Source of the DNA: JACVRW01 sp963813495
GTDB lineage: Bacteria; Actinomycetota; Thermoleophilia; Solirubrobacterales; Thermoleophilaceae
DNA: 64,000 bases
Direction of reading: 5' to 3'
NCBI GenBank assembly: GCA_963813495.1
Contig: CAWEZC010000001.1
Location: 62,001-126,000 of the forward strand
The stretch's first letter is position 1; every line of letters starts with the position of its first letter. Below the pieces are notes generated by a model that searched no databases, was not told the origin of the DNA, and saw only the letters and a list, made by a program, of their open reading frames with translations. Position numbers and translations under genes: made by a program. Positions 26,114-34,350 of the stretch are shown one piece after another.

Positions 26114-27169
26114 ATGCCCGCCTTGGCGCCCATCCGCACCACCATCGTCGGGCTCGGGGGGATCTCCCTCGAGCATCTGACCAAGCTCCGGCGCCTGAGC
26201 TCCGCGGAGGTGGTGGGCGTATGCGATCTCTCGGAGACGCTCGTGCAGGCGGTGGCCGAGCGCTTTGGCGTACCGGGGACCTACACGAGCTACGAAGGGA
26301 TGCTCGAGGAGCAGCGGCCCCAGGCGGTGCACGTTCTCACCCCGCCCCAGACCCATCGGGGCCTGGTCCTGCAAGCGCTCGACGCCGGCGCTCACGTGAT
26401 GGTGGAAAAGCCGGCCGCGCCCACCTGGGCCGACTACGCGGAGATGCGCGACCGGGCGCTCGAGCGCGGGCTGCTGCTGGTGGAGAACCTCAACTACCGC
26501 ACCATGCCGGCAATGAACAGCATCCTGGCCGAGCGCGACGCGGGCGGGCTCGGCGACGTGGTCAACGTCGACGTGAGCATGGGGGTGGGGGTGGCGGACC
26601 CGGGCAGCCCCTACCTCGACCGCGACGCCGTGCATTTCGCGCACGGGCTTCCCGGAGGGGCGCTGCAGAACTTCGTGAGCCATCCGGCATCGATCGCCGT
26701 CGCCCTGGTGGGGGCGCCGCGGCACACACGCGTCTCTCAGCGGCGGCTCAACCCGGACTCGCCGGGAGCGGACGAGCTCAGAGCCATTGTCGATGCCGAG
26801 CGCGGCTCGGCCACCATCACGGTGACCGGCCACGGCAAGCCACCCAGCCTGACGGTCCGGGTCCAGGGCAGCAAGGCCACGGTGGCGGCTGACGTATTGA
26901 CCGGGCGCTTCGAGATCGAGCGAGCCGGCTCGCCCCTGACGCGCATCGCCGGCGGGGTGCGCAACGCGGCTGCCCAGCTGACGGCCACGCTGGCCCTTGT
27001 GACCCGAACGGCCAGCGGGCGCAACTACCTCTACGTGGGCTTCGAGGATCTGCTGGCCGGCTTCTATGAGGCGATGGCGAGCGGCGCCCAGCTGCCGATC
27101 CCTCCTTCCGAGATGGATGCGACCAACCGCCTCGTCGCTGATCTCTTCGACCCGGCCAACCAGCTGTGA
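26114..27169 (+). CDS. Gfo/Idh/MocA-family oxidoreductase
   Basis: A 351-residue NAD(P)-dependent dehydrogenase. The N-terminal Rossmann fold reads TTIVGLGGISLEHLTKL, then VVGVCDLSETL, VHVLTPPQTHRGLVLQAL, and the conserved catalytic-lysine motif HVMVEKPAAP. The C-terminal dimer domain starts near residue 130. It oxidises or reduces a sugar or sugar acid. The stop overlaps the GTG of the SDR gene (GTGA), so the pair is translationally coupled and mirrors the fused protein at 22795-24822. Confidence 0.85.
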   Translation: MPALAPIRTTIVGLGGISLEHLTKLRRLSSAEVVGVCDLSETLVQAVAERFGVPGTYTSYEGMLEEQRPQAVHVLTPPQTHRGLVLQALDAGAHVMVEKPAAPTWADYAEMRDRALERGLLLVENLNYRTMPAMNSILAERDAGGLGDVVNVDVSMGVGVADPGSPYLDRDAVHFAHGLPGGALQNFVSHPASIAVALVGAPRHTRVSQRRLNPDSPGADELRAIVDAERGSATITVTGHGKPPSLTVRVQGSKATVAADVLTGRFEIERAGSPLTRIAGGVRNAAAQLTATLALVTRTASGRNYLYVGFEDLLAGFYEAMASGAQLPIPPSEMDATNRLVADLFDPANQL

Positions 27170-28149
27170 GGGCGCTCGTCACGGGTGCGTCGGGCTTCCT
27201 CGGCCGCTACCTCGTGGACGAGCTCCAGCGGCGGGGCGACCGGCCGCTCGCGCTGGCTCGCCCCGGCAGCGCCACCGGGGACGCTCTCGAAGCGGCCGGA
27301 CACGACGTCGAGCGGCTGGACCTGCGCCAACCGGGCGACCGGCTGGCCGCCCTGCTGGCCGACGCCGACGTGATCTATCACCTCGCCGCCGGCGTGGCCG
27401 GAGGCTGGCGCGCGACGTTCGACACCAACGTCACGGCCACCGAGAACCTGGTCGAGGCGATCCGCACTGCCGACTTTCGCGGCCGCTTCGTACACGTGAG
27501 CTCGTTCTCCGTCTACGGGCTCAACCAGCTGGCGCCCGGATCGCTCGTGGACGAGTCAACCCCCGTCGAGCCGGAGCCGTGGAGGCGCGACGACTATGCC
27601 TGGACGAAGGCGCTCCAGGAGCGTGTAGTGCGGCGCCTGGAAGGGATGGGGCCGGAGCTGGTGCTGGTACGGCCGGGCACGATCTACGGCAAGGAGCGCC
27701 GCTTCCATTTTCGCCTGGGCCGCCCGCTGGGCGACGACGCCCTCTTGCTCCTGGGCGGGCGAAATCGCCTGCCGCTCACCTACGTTGAGAACACGGTGTC
27801 CTTGATCGCCGAGTGCGGCCGGCACCCCGACGCCCCCGGGCAGGTGTTCAACGCGGTGGATACCGGAGACGTGACCCAGCTCGCCTACGTGCGGCGCTGG
27901 CGTCAGGGTCCACACGGGCCGAGCCGGGTGATTCCGTTCCCGCTGTTCATCCTGCGCCTGGCCGGCCGTGCGCTCGTGCGGGCCCGAAGCCGCACCAACG
28001 GCCGGCTCTCGCCACCCGCCTTCCTCGACCCCTACATCATGGAGCCGACGCTACGGCGCCTGCGCTGGGCGCCATCGCGCGCCGAGGACGCGCTCGGCTG
28101 GCAGCCGCCCGTGCCCCTCGAGGAGGCGTTCCGCCGGACCTTCAGCTGA
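27166..28149 (+). CDS. NAD-dependent epimerase/dehydratase (extended SDR)
   Basis: A 327-residue extended SDR with ALVTGASGFLGRYLVDELQR at the N-terminus, VIYHLAAGVAGGWRATFDTN, HVSSFSVYGLNQLAPGS, the YAWTK active-site motif, and VRPGTIYGKERR. It starts at GTG 27166 inside the stop of the Gfo/Idh gene. Its GG-W motif after the LAA block resembles the SDR half of the fusion protein (MAGGWPE), which supports a common ancestor. It overlaps the convergent nucleotidyltransferase by 8 bases. Likely role: second step of an NDP-sugar conversion. Confidence 0.85.
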   Translation: MRALVTGASGFLGRYLVDELQRRGDRPLALARPGSATGDALEAAGHDVERLDLRQPGDRLAALLADADVIYHLAAGVAGGWRATFDTNVTATENLVEAIRTADFRGRFVHVSSFSVYGLNQLAPGSLVDESTPVEPEPWRRDDYAWTKALQERVVRRLEGMGPELVLVRPGTIYGKERRFHFRLGRPLGDDALLLLGGRNRLPLTYVENTVSLIAECGRHPDAPGQVFNAVDTGDVTQLAYVRRWRQGPHGPSRVIPFPLFILRLAGRALVRARSRTNGRLSPPAFLDPYIMEPTLRRLRWAPSRAEDALGWQPPVPLEEAFRRTFS

Positions 28150-28912
28150 GCGGCTCGGCCGCCGTTGCCGGCTCGTCAGCCTCGGTGATCTCGGGGTAGA
28201 GCATGTGCTTCAGCTCCTCGTACTCCCGGATCGCCTGCTCGTAGTCCTCGTGGCGGCCGATGTCCAGCCAATAGCCGTCGTAGAGATAGTGGCCGACGGC
28301 CTCGCCGGCGCCGAGCAGGCGCAGCACGAGGTCAGGGACGTCGAGATGGACGTCCTTCTCGACGAAGTCGAGCACCCGGGGCTCGAGCACGTAGACACCC
28401 ATGCTGACGGTATAGGGAATCTCGGGCTTCTCCTCGTAGCCGGTGACGCGGCGCGTCTGGCCGGCCATGCCGTTCTCGTGGATCACTCCGTAGTCCGTGC
28501 GCACCACCCGCCGGTGGGTGGCGATGGTGAGGAGGTTCCCTGCCTCCCGGTGAATCCGGTAGAGCTCCCCGTAGTCGAGTGCGGTGAGGACGTCGCCGTT
28601 CATAGCCAGGAAGGTGTCGTCGAGGCCATCGATGTCGCCCAGGGCGCCGGCGGTGCCGAGCGGCTCGGTCTCCTCGTGGTACTCGATCGAGACTCCATGC
28701 TTCGAGCCGTCGGCGAACACGGCCTGTATCAGGTGGGCCAGGTAGCCCACGGCGAAAGTCAGATCCGTGAAGCCGTACGCCCGCAGCTGGCGGACGACGA
28801 CGTCGAGGATCGCGCGGTCGCCGACGGGCAGCAACGGCTTGGGGAGAACGGTGGTGTAGGGGCCCAGCCGGGAGCCCTTACCTCCGGCGAGGAGCACTGC
28901 CTTCTTGTCCAT
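28142..28912 (-). CDS. Sugar-1-phosphate nucleotidyltransferase
   Basis: A 256-residue single-domain enzyme that couples NTP to a sugar-1-phosphate. Features: the NTP-binding LLAGGKGSRLGPYTTVLPKP at residues 7-26, LLPVGDRAILDVVVRQL, LGTAGALGDI, FLAMNGDVLT with the metal-binding Asp, YEEKPEIPYTVSMGVYVLEP, and DGYWLDIGRHEDYEQA at the C-terminus, typical of mannose- or glucose-1-phosphate enzymes. It has no acyltransferase extension. It lies in the same orientation as the priming sugar transferase 59 bases upstream and probably shares its transcript. It would supply an activated sugar for the repeat unit. Confidence 0.87.
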   Translation of the reverse strand: MDKKAVLLAGGKGSRLGPYTTVLPKPLLPVGDRAILDVVVRQLRAYGFTDLTFAVGYLAHLIQAVFADGSKHGVSIEYHEETEPLGTAGALGDIDGLDDTFLAMNGDVLTALDYGELYRIHREAGNLLTIATHRRVVRTDYGVIHENGMAGQTRRVTGYEEKPEIPYTVSMGVYVLEPRVLDFVEKDVHLDVPDLVLRLLGAGEAVGHYLYDGYWLDIGRHEDYEQAIREYEELKHMLYPEITEADEPATAAEPLS

Positions 28913-28971
28913 GTTTGTACCTTCGGCTTAAAGCGTGGGGGGCTTGAGTGCGAAAGAGCCGAGGCGGGGGG

Positions 28972-29679
28972 CTAGCGCTTGCGCAGATTCATCTTTCCGG
29001 AGTTCCGGTGCACTGCCACCTGCCGGCGCATCAGCACCGCGGCCGCGGTCCAGAACAGGATACGAACGTTGAACCAGAAGCTGCGCCGGTTCGCGTACAT
29101 GGTGTCCAGCCCGACCTTCTGCGGGAGGATCGCGCTGACGTAGTGATCGATCGGATCCTCGTCGTCGAGGATCGCGCTCTCCTCCGCAAAGGCGATCTGG
29201 GAGAGGCCGGTGATTCCCGGGCGGACCGTGAGGATGCCGGCGTAGTCGTCGGCATGCAGGGCGATGAACTCAGGACTCTCGGGACGCGGGCCGACGAGGC
29301 TCATCTCGCCCTTGAGCACGTGCCACAGCTGGGGAACCTCGTCGATCTTCAGCTTCGCCAGCAGGCGGCCGATGCGCGTGAAGCGCTCGTCGTCGTCCAT
29401 CGTGAGCGAGGGGCCACGGGCGTCGTCGCGCATCTTTCGGAACTTGAGCATGAGCAGGCGCCGGCCCATGAAGCCCGTGCGCTCCGAGCGAAAGAACGCC
29501 GGTCCTGGCGAGTCCAGGCGCACAGCAAGCGCCGCCGCGACGATCAGCGGCAGCAGCAGGAGCAGCAAGGCGCCCGCGACCGCGGCGTCCAGCGCCCGGA
29601 TCAATGCGGCGTCGACTCGGCTGCGGGTGCTCGGCCGTTGGCGAACGAGGGCATTCGCCGCGACGGTGGAGGTGGTCAC
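28972..29679 (-). CDS. Priming sugar transferase (polyprenyl-phosphate phosphoglycosyltransferase)
   Basis: A 235-residue monotopic phosphoglycosyltransferase that moves a sugar-1-phosphate onto undecaprenyl phosphate to start the repeat unit. One membrane-inserted hydrophobic segment (VAGALLLLLLPLIVAAALAV) comes near residue 34. Then come the catalytic-core blocks RLDSPGPAFFRSERTGFMG, MLKFRKMRDDA, RFTRIGRLLAKLKIDEVPQL, SLVGPRPESPEF and RPGITGLSQIAF. It is the short form without the N-terminal multi-TM region of WcaJ. GTG 29679 starts it. The long intergenic region 29680-30102 separates it from the divergent oxidase. Confidence 0.88.
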   Translation of the reverse strand: MTTSTVAANALVRQRPSTRSRVDAALIRALDAAVAGALLLLLLPLIVAAALAVRLDSPGPAFFRSERTGFMGRRLLMLKFRKMRDDARGPSLTMDDDERFTRIGRLLAKLKIDEVPQLWHVLKGEMSLVGPRPESPEFIALHADDYAGILTVRPGITGLSQIAFAEESAILDDEDPIDHYVSAILPQKVGLDTMYANRRSFWFNVRILFWTAAAVLMRRQVAVHRNSGKMNLRKR

Positions 29680-30102
29680 TGTCTACGAATCCTTTCGGGG
29701 GTCGCTCAGAGTGCCGTCTGCCTCGGACGACCCGAGCGATCGGGCGCTCCGGCCCTTGCGTATCGGGACGGCGATCCGGGATGGAGGCTTCGCGGCAGGT
29801 GCTGAAAGGGCATGGGTCAGGGAGTTGTGTTGTGGTGGTCGTGTGGCCGGGCCAGGGCCGTTCGGTTGTACGTAAACGGCTGAATTCGAATCTACACCCG
29901 GTCCTCCGATCTCGCCAATCGCTCTTTCGCCGGTTGGCGGGATCGTCCTCATTCGCGGGCGTCGCGCTTCCGATTTGGCTGCTTAGAGGCTGTTTCTTGC
30001 GAGTCGTGGCCGATGTGAAGATTCCTTATCCGCTGGGAGCGCGGGAAGCCAGGCTGAAAAAGGTCGCGCGCGATCGAGGGATCGCATGTATAGGTGGAAT
30101 GG
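29680..30102. other. Long divergent intergenic region (423 bp) without a gene
   Basis: It lies between the priming transferase (minus) and the second GlxA-like oxidase (plus). I see no coding region that looks real and no known riboswitch signature on either strand. Two hairpins stand out: CCCGA-GCGA-TCGGG at 29731-29744 and a 9-bp stem CGCCAATCG / CGGTTGGCG at 29913-29921 and 29931-29939, with one G-T pair and a 9-base loop. The base composition is less GC-rich around 29820-30060, as expected for a control region. AGGTGG at 30092-30097 is the ribosome site of the oxidase. Confidence 0.5.
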
Positions 30103-32523
30103 ATGCGCGATTTCACCAAAGCGGCGGCGGCGAGCCTTGCCTTGCTCGCCGGGCCGGCGGCTCTGACTGCCGTTTCGTTGTCCTCTTCGGACGATCCCGG
30201 TGCGACCGCTGCTGCCCGCGCTGACGTCTCGGCCGCCGCGCCCCACAGGCCTGCGGCGAACGTCGAGAAGGCGAGCAGCCCGGCGGCTGCCAAGGACGCG
30301 CCGGCACCCGCACCGGAGGCCTCAGACGCCTCCGTGACCACCCATACCCACAGCGGCAGCCTCGGCGTGCCCGGGATGAGCGAGCCCGAGTTGCGCGAGT
30401 TCGAGACCCGGGTGCTGGGGCCGGAGCACGCGCTCGAGCATGCGCAGGTGAGGAAGGCCGAGCGCGGCGGCGAGTTGCCTGCAGCAGCCGAGGCAGACCA
30501 GGACGACGACGGGCCCGTGGCCCGTGCGGCCGCCGAGGGTCCCGCCGACGTCGGGGCCTGGACCACGGCACCGTTCCAGATCCCCGTGATGGCCATCCAC
30601 GCCGCGCTGTTGCCCACGGGCAAGGTGATGTGGTTCTCCTATCCCCGCAATCCGAGCCGCGACCCCGCCGGTTCCGACGTGCCCAACACTGCCCAGGCCT
30701 GGCTGTGGGATCCGGCGACCGGACAGACCAAGCGCGTCGACCCGCCACTCTGGCGTGATCCCAAGGACGGTCAGCTCAAGCCGGCCAACATCTGGTGCGC
30801 CGGGCAGACCTTCACCAAGGACGGCCGCCTGGTCGTCTTCGGCGGCAACCTGGACTACTCCCGCGCCGGAGGCGTCGACTTCAAGGGCCTGAACAAGGTC
30901 TACACCTTCAACCCCTTCAACGAAACGTGGACCGAGCAGCCCGATATGCGCCACGGACGCTGGTATCCCACCGGCGTGCGCCTGCCCGACGGGCGCATTC
31001 CGATCAAGCAGGGGTTGGACGAGACGGGCCTGGATCCCGGCAACACCGGTGACAACGAGAACGAGGAGATCGAGATCTTCACGCCGTCACCAGACCTGAA
31101 CGGTCGCGGGACGATGCAGTACCTGGCCAGCACCGGGGGCTCTGGGGCGCCGCCCGACGGCGACTACTACCCGCACATGTTTCTGATGCCGTCGGGCAAG
31201 ACGCTGATCGCCGGGCCGGACCCGGGTGACAGCTGGCTCATGAGGGACCCCGGTCCGACCAACATCTTCGCCTGGGACGACATCCCGAACCTGCCCGGCG
31301 GCGATCGCGTGTGGGGCACCGGCGTTCTGGTCCCCAATCGGACTCCCGGCTCCGCATCTACGAAGGCGATGCTCATCGGTGGCTCGCGCTCGAGCAGCCC
31401 GCCGGACGGAGAGGCCGTCGGCAGCTCGGACGTCTGGGACGAGGCCGTCGGAGGCGGCTGGCAGAGCGGCGCGTCGCTGAACATCGGGCGCGGCCACGCC
31501 AATACCAAGCTGCTGCCGGACGGGTCCATGGTCGAGATCGGCGGCGGGGTGGGAATCGACGATGTCGGCAACCAATGGGCCGCCAACGACAACCAGAGGC
31601 AGGTCGAGGTCTGGAACGGGAGCGGCTGGACGCTCGGGCCCCCGCAGGCGGAGAGCCGGGCCTACCACTCCACCGCGCTTCTGTTGCCGGATGGCAGGGT
31701 GGTCTCGGCCGGCGACGATGCCAACGGCGGTTTCAACACCGACAGTGCCGAGATCTACAGCCCGCCATACCTGTTCAAGGGGCCGCGTCCTGCCATCACC
31801 TCGGCGCCCTCCTGCGTCCGGCTGGGCCAGGCCTTCGGGGTCGGCGCCGTCGGCGGGGTGTCGCGCGCTACCTTCGTCGCGCCGGGGGCCACGACGCACG
31901 CCAACGACATGAATCAGCGCTTCATCGAGCTGTCCGTGGCCGCCAGTGGCGGAGGGGCCACTGTCCAGGTGCCGGGGAGCGCGACGGTTGCCGTGCCCGG
32001 CTACTACATGTTCTTCGTGCTCAACGCCCAGGGCGTCCCGTCTGTGGCCAAGTGGATCCGCGTGCTGGGTCCCCAGGATGCGGATTGCCCGCCCGACCCG
32101 GTCCCCGGCACCCCCGGCGGTAATTCCGGCGGCGGGAGCAGCACCGACGAGACCGCTCCCAAGGTCCGCCTGAGCAGGCTGTCGAGCGCGAAGCTGGCCA
32201 CGGTGCTCAAGCGTGGCCTGAAGATCGGCGTGCGCAGCTCGGAACGCTCAACCGTCAAGCTCAGCCTGATGCTTAATGGCCGGCAGGCCAAGCGGGTCCG
32301 GCTGTCGCGGCGCCCGAACGCCAAGCAGATTGCGGCCAAGAGGCTGAGCTTCGCTGAGGCCGGTCTCAAGAAGGTGACGTTGAAGCTCAACAGGAAGGCC
32401 GGCCGGCGACTGGCGAACTCGCGCCTGCCCAAGGTCAAGCTGACGCTCAACGCCACCGCCACGGACAAGGCGGGCAACTCGCGCAGGGCCAAGCTGACGC
32501 TCAGCCTCCGCCGCGGCACCTAA
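30103..32523 (+). CDS. Secreted GlxA-like copper radical oxidase (kelch + DUF1929), Ig-like tail
   Basis: An 806-residue paralogue of the protein at 14967-18185. Signal peptide 1-28; conserved HSGSLGVPGMSE block (83-94); kelch oxidase domain about 150-565; DUF1929-like domain to about 665; then a 120-residue Lys/Arg-rich beta module in place of the discoidin repeats. Predicted copper-radical residues are Cys232 (IWCAGQTF), Tyr288 (RWYPTG), Tyr521-His522 (RAYHSTALLLPDG) and His599 (THANDMNQR), so it should be active. ATG 30103 is chosen, with AGGTGG five bases upstream. The GTG at 30094 lies inside that ribosome site. Likely role: oxidation of sugar alcohols or aldehydes in the surface polysaccharide. 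Confidence 0.85.
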   Translation: MRDFTKAAAASLALLAGPAALTAVSLSSSDDPGATAAARADVSAAAPHRPAANVEKASSPAAAKDAPAPAPEASDASVTTHTHSGSLGVPGMSEPELREFETRVLGPEHALEHAQVRKAERGGELPAAAEADQDDDGPVARAAAEGPADVGAWTTAPFQIPVMAIHAALLPTGKVMWFSYPRNPSRDPAGSDVPNTAQAWLWDPATGQTKRVDPPLWRDPKDGQLKPANIWCAGQTFTKDGRLVVFGGNLDYSRAGGVDFKGLNKVYTFNPFNETWTEQPDMRHGRWYPTGVRLPDGRIPIKQGLDETGLDPGNTGDNENEEIEIFTPSPDLNGRGTMQYLASTGGSGAPPDGDYYPHMFLMPSGKTLIAGPDPGDSWLMRDPGPTNIFAWDDIPNLPGGDRVWGTGVLVPNRTPGSASTKAMLIGGSRSSSPPDGEAVGSSDVWDEAVGGGWQSGASLNIGRGHANTKLLPDGSMVEIGGGVGIDDVGNQWAANDNQRQVEVWNGSGWTLGPPQAESRAYHSTALLLPDGRVVSAGDDANGGFNTDSAEIYSPPYLFKGPRPAITSAPSCVRLGQAFGVGAVGGVSRATFVAPGATTHANDMNQRFIELSVAASGGGATVQVPGSATVAVPGYYMFFVLNAQGVPSVAKWIRVLGPQDADCPPDPVPGTPGGNSGGGSSTDETAPKVRLSRLSSAKLATVLKRGLKIGVRSSERSTVKLSLMLNGRQAKRVRLSRRPNAKQIAAKRLSFAEAGLKKVTLKLNRKAGRRLANSRLPKVKLTLNATATDKAGNSRRAKLTLSLRRGT

Positions 32524-32621
32524 TTCCGCCTCGACCGAATGGCCACTTCCCGCAAGAAGCCGGCCACGAAGCGCGTTTTCACAAAGCCGTCACAACCACC
32601 ACCAACGAAAGAGACCGATCG

Positions 32622-34265
32622 ATGCAGCGCTGGTTCGTTTTTCTAGTCACCGGACTCACTGCCCTGGCCGCACCTACCGCCGTTTCGGCCGCTGCGCCGG
32701 GCGAGCGCGCTTCTGCCGCCGCAGCCGGCCCGGTGATCTCGTCGGTCTCACCGAAGACGCTGGCCAGCGGCCAGCGCACGACCATCAAGGGCCGCCGCTT
32801 CGTCACCGGCAAGCGCCGCAACACGGTCGTGTTCCTGGGCCGGCGCGGTAAGCGCGACGACGTCCGCGTCAAGGCGACGGCCACGACGACGCGCAAGATC
32901 GTGCTGAAGGCGCCACGGGTCCGGCTGACGGCGGCGAACGCACGCGCCAGTGCCGCAACGCAGGCCGTGAGCGGCCCGCTCCAGGTGATCAACGCCCTCG
33001 GCAAGAGCAAGCCGTCCAGGGCGAAGGTGACCTTCGACCAGGACAAGGACGGCCTCTCCAACGAGCGCGAGATCCAGCTCGGCACCAACCCACGCAAGGC
33101 GGACACCGACGGCGACGGCGTGCGCGACGGGGTTGACTCCGATCCTCTGCATGCGCCCGGCGACGGCAGCGGGATCCCTGGCGGGGGTCAAGGCGGTCCG
33201 CCGCCCATCCCCACCGACTGCCCGGCTGCGGGCGTGGCCGCCGCCGGCGCGGGACCCGCGTCGAGCTTCGGCCTGGGCAACGTGCTATCCGAGGCTCGCT
33301 CGCTCGTCTCCCATAGCGCTGTCGTCGGCGCCACCAAGTACTGCCTGTACCGCAAGACGGCCACCACCGCCTACCGGCTTGTCGGAAGCGGCCCCGGCCC
33401 GGACGCGGGCGTGATCACCGACGGCGGCTCACCCACTCGCAACGACGACTACCAGTTCCGCACGGATGCCCTGACGGCTACGGGTGTGGTGGCGGGTTCG
33501 AACAGCCTCAACGCCCGCGGCGCGACGGTCATCCCCGGCGCGACCGGCTGGGCGGGGCTCAACCAAACGTGCGCCACATGTGGCGGAGCGGGCGTCCTGG
33601 CTCCCTCCCTGGAGCTGTCCGCCTCAAGTTTCGGGCAGGCCGGCGAGGTGGGTTCGATCGCCGTTTTCGAGCGCCGGCTCGAGCTAAATCCGGCCGGCGA
33701 GTGGTTTGCCCGCCCACTGAATCTGCCGACACCGGTCGGCGGCGGATACGTCAGCGCCAGTCTCACCATCTCCGCGGTGCACCCGGCGACCGCCCCCGGT
33801 GGCGTCGTGACGGGACCCGGGCAGGCGTACATCAACGTCGAGCTGCGCCGCGAGTCCAGCGGTAACTACCGGGTCAGGGCCAGCTCGAGCAACGGCAGCC
33901 TGACGGAGTCGGTCGACCTTCGGACCTTCGAGGTGCCCGAAGCCCTGATCACCAACGTCTACTTGACCGTCGACCCGCTTCCGGACAACAAGTATCAGGT
34001 TCGCTTCAAGTCGGATCGCAACCCTTCGACGGCCCCACCCGACGACACGCCTGATGACATCGTGCTCGTCGCGTCGGCCGACATACCGACCGGCCTGAGT
34101 ACCGCCTGGCTCTCGCTGCGCGGGCAGGCGAGCGGGGGACCGTCTGTCCTCGCCCGCTTCGATCAGGTCGACCTCAGCGGGCAGCCGGGCGGCGACGTCG
34201 TCGAGGACTTCGGCGGGCCGCTGCCGCCTCCGCCGCCCCCGGAGGCGCCGCTCCTGACCCCCTGA
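32622..34265 (+). CDS. Secreted IPT/TIG and thrombospondin-type-3 repeat protein
   Basis: A 547-residue exported protein: signal peptide ending near AVSAAAPGE (residue 25), an IPT/TIG-like domain (about 37-135, VISSVSPKTLASGQRTTIKG), a calcium-binding TSP3-like stretch (DQDKDGLSNEREIQLGTNP and ADTDGDGVRDGVDSDPL), then a roughly 330-residue beta-rich region that I do not recognise, and a Pro-rich end. A pair of cysteines (CATCGG) lies near residue 310. It has no anchor, so it is secreted or held through partners. It follows the oxidase by 98 bases and may be in its transcript. Probable surface or matrix protein; function unknown. Confidence 0.72.
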   Translation: MQRWFVFLVTGLTALAAPTAVSAAAPGERASAAAAGPVISSVSPKTLASGQRTTIKGRRFVTGKRRNTVVFLGRRGKRDDVRVKATATTTRKIVLKAPRVRLTAANARASAATQAVSGPLQVINALGKSKPSRAKVTFDQDKDGLSNEREIQLGTNPRKADTDGDGVRDGVDSDPLHAPGDGSGIPGGGQGGPPPIPTDCPAAGVAAAGAGPASSFGLGNVLSEARSLVSHSAVVGATKYCLYRKTATTAYRLVGSGPGPDAGVITDGGSPTRNDDYQFRTDALTATGVVAGSNSLNARGATVIPGATGWAGLNQTCATCGGAGVLAPSLELSASSFGQAGEVGSIAVFERRLELNPAGEWFARPLNLPTPVGGGYVSASLTISAVHPATAPGGVVTGPGQAYINVELRRESSGNYRVRASSSNGSLTESVDLRTFEVPEALITNVYLTVDPLPDNKYQVRFKSDRNPSTAPPDDTPDDIVLVASADIPTGLSTAWLSLRGQASGGPSVLARFDQVDLSGQPGGDVVEDFGGPLPPPPPPEAPLLTP

Positions 34266-34280
34266 GCCTCAGGACCGGCC

Positions 34281-34310
34281 GGCCGGGTCAGTCACCCGCC
34301 TGACCCGGCC
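34281..34310 (+). terminator. Hairpin after the TIG protein gene
   Basis: GGCCGGGTCAG and CTGACCCGGCC form a perfect 11-bp stem with an 8-base loop, 16 bases after the stop of the upstream gene. There is no T-run, as is common in high-GC actinobacteria, so it may be a terminator or an RNA-stabilising structure between two transcripts. Confidence 0.6.
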
Positions 34311-34350
34311 TACCGCCGCCGCCGTGCAGATCACGTATAAGGAAGTTGAG

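Noticed and set aside
28960..29805. 285-residue plus-strand frame opposite the priming sugar transferase
   Set aside because: Antisense shadow. The minus strand has all motifs of a sugar transferase.
29690..29880. GEMM-like stretch (ATACGCAAGG) on the minus strand before the priming transferase
   Set aside because: The required GGCAAA block and the 3' CCGGG-GCCGA block are absent in the right order.
29683..29952. 89-residue minus-strand frame in the long intergenic region
   Set aside because: No ribosome site, no domain and odd composition. Treated as chance.
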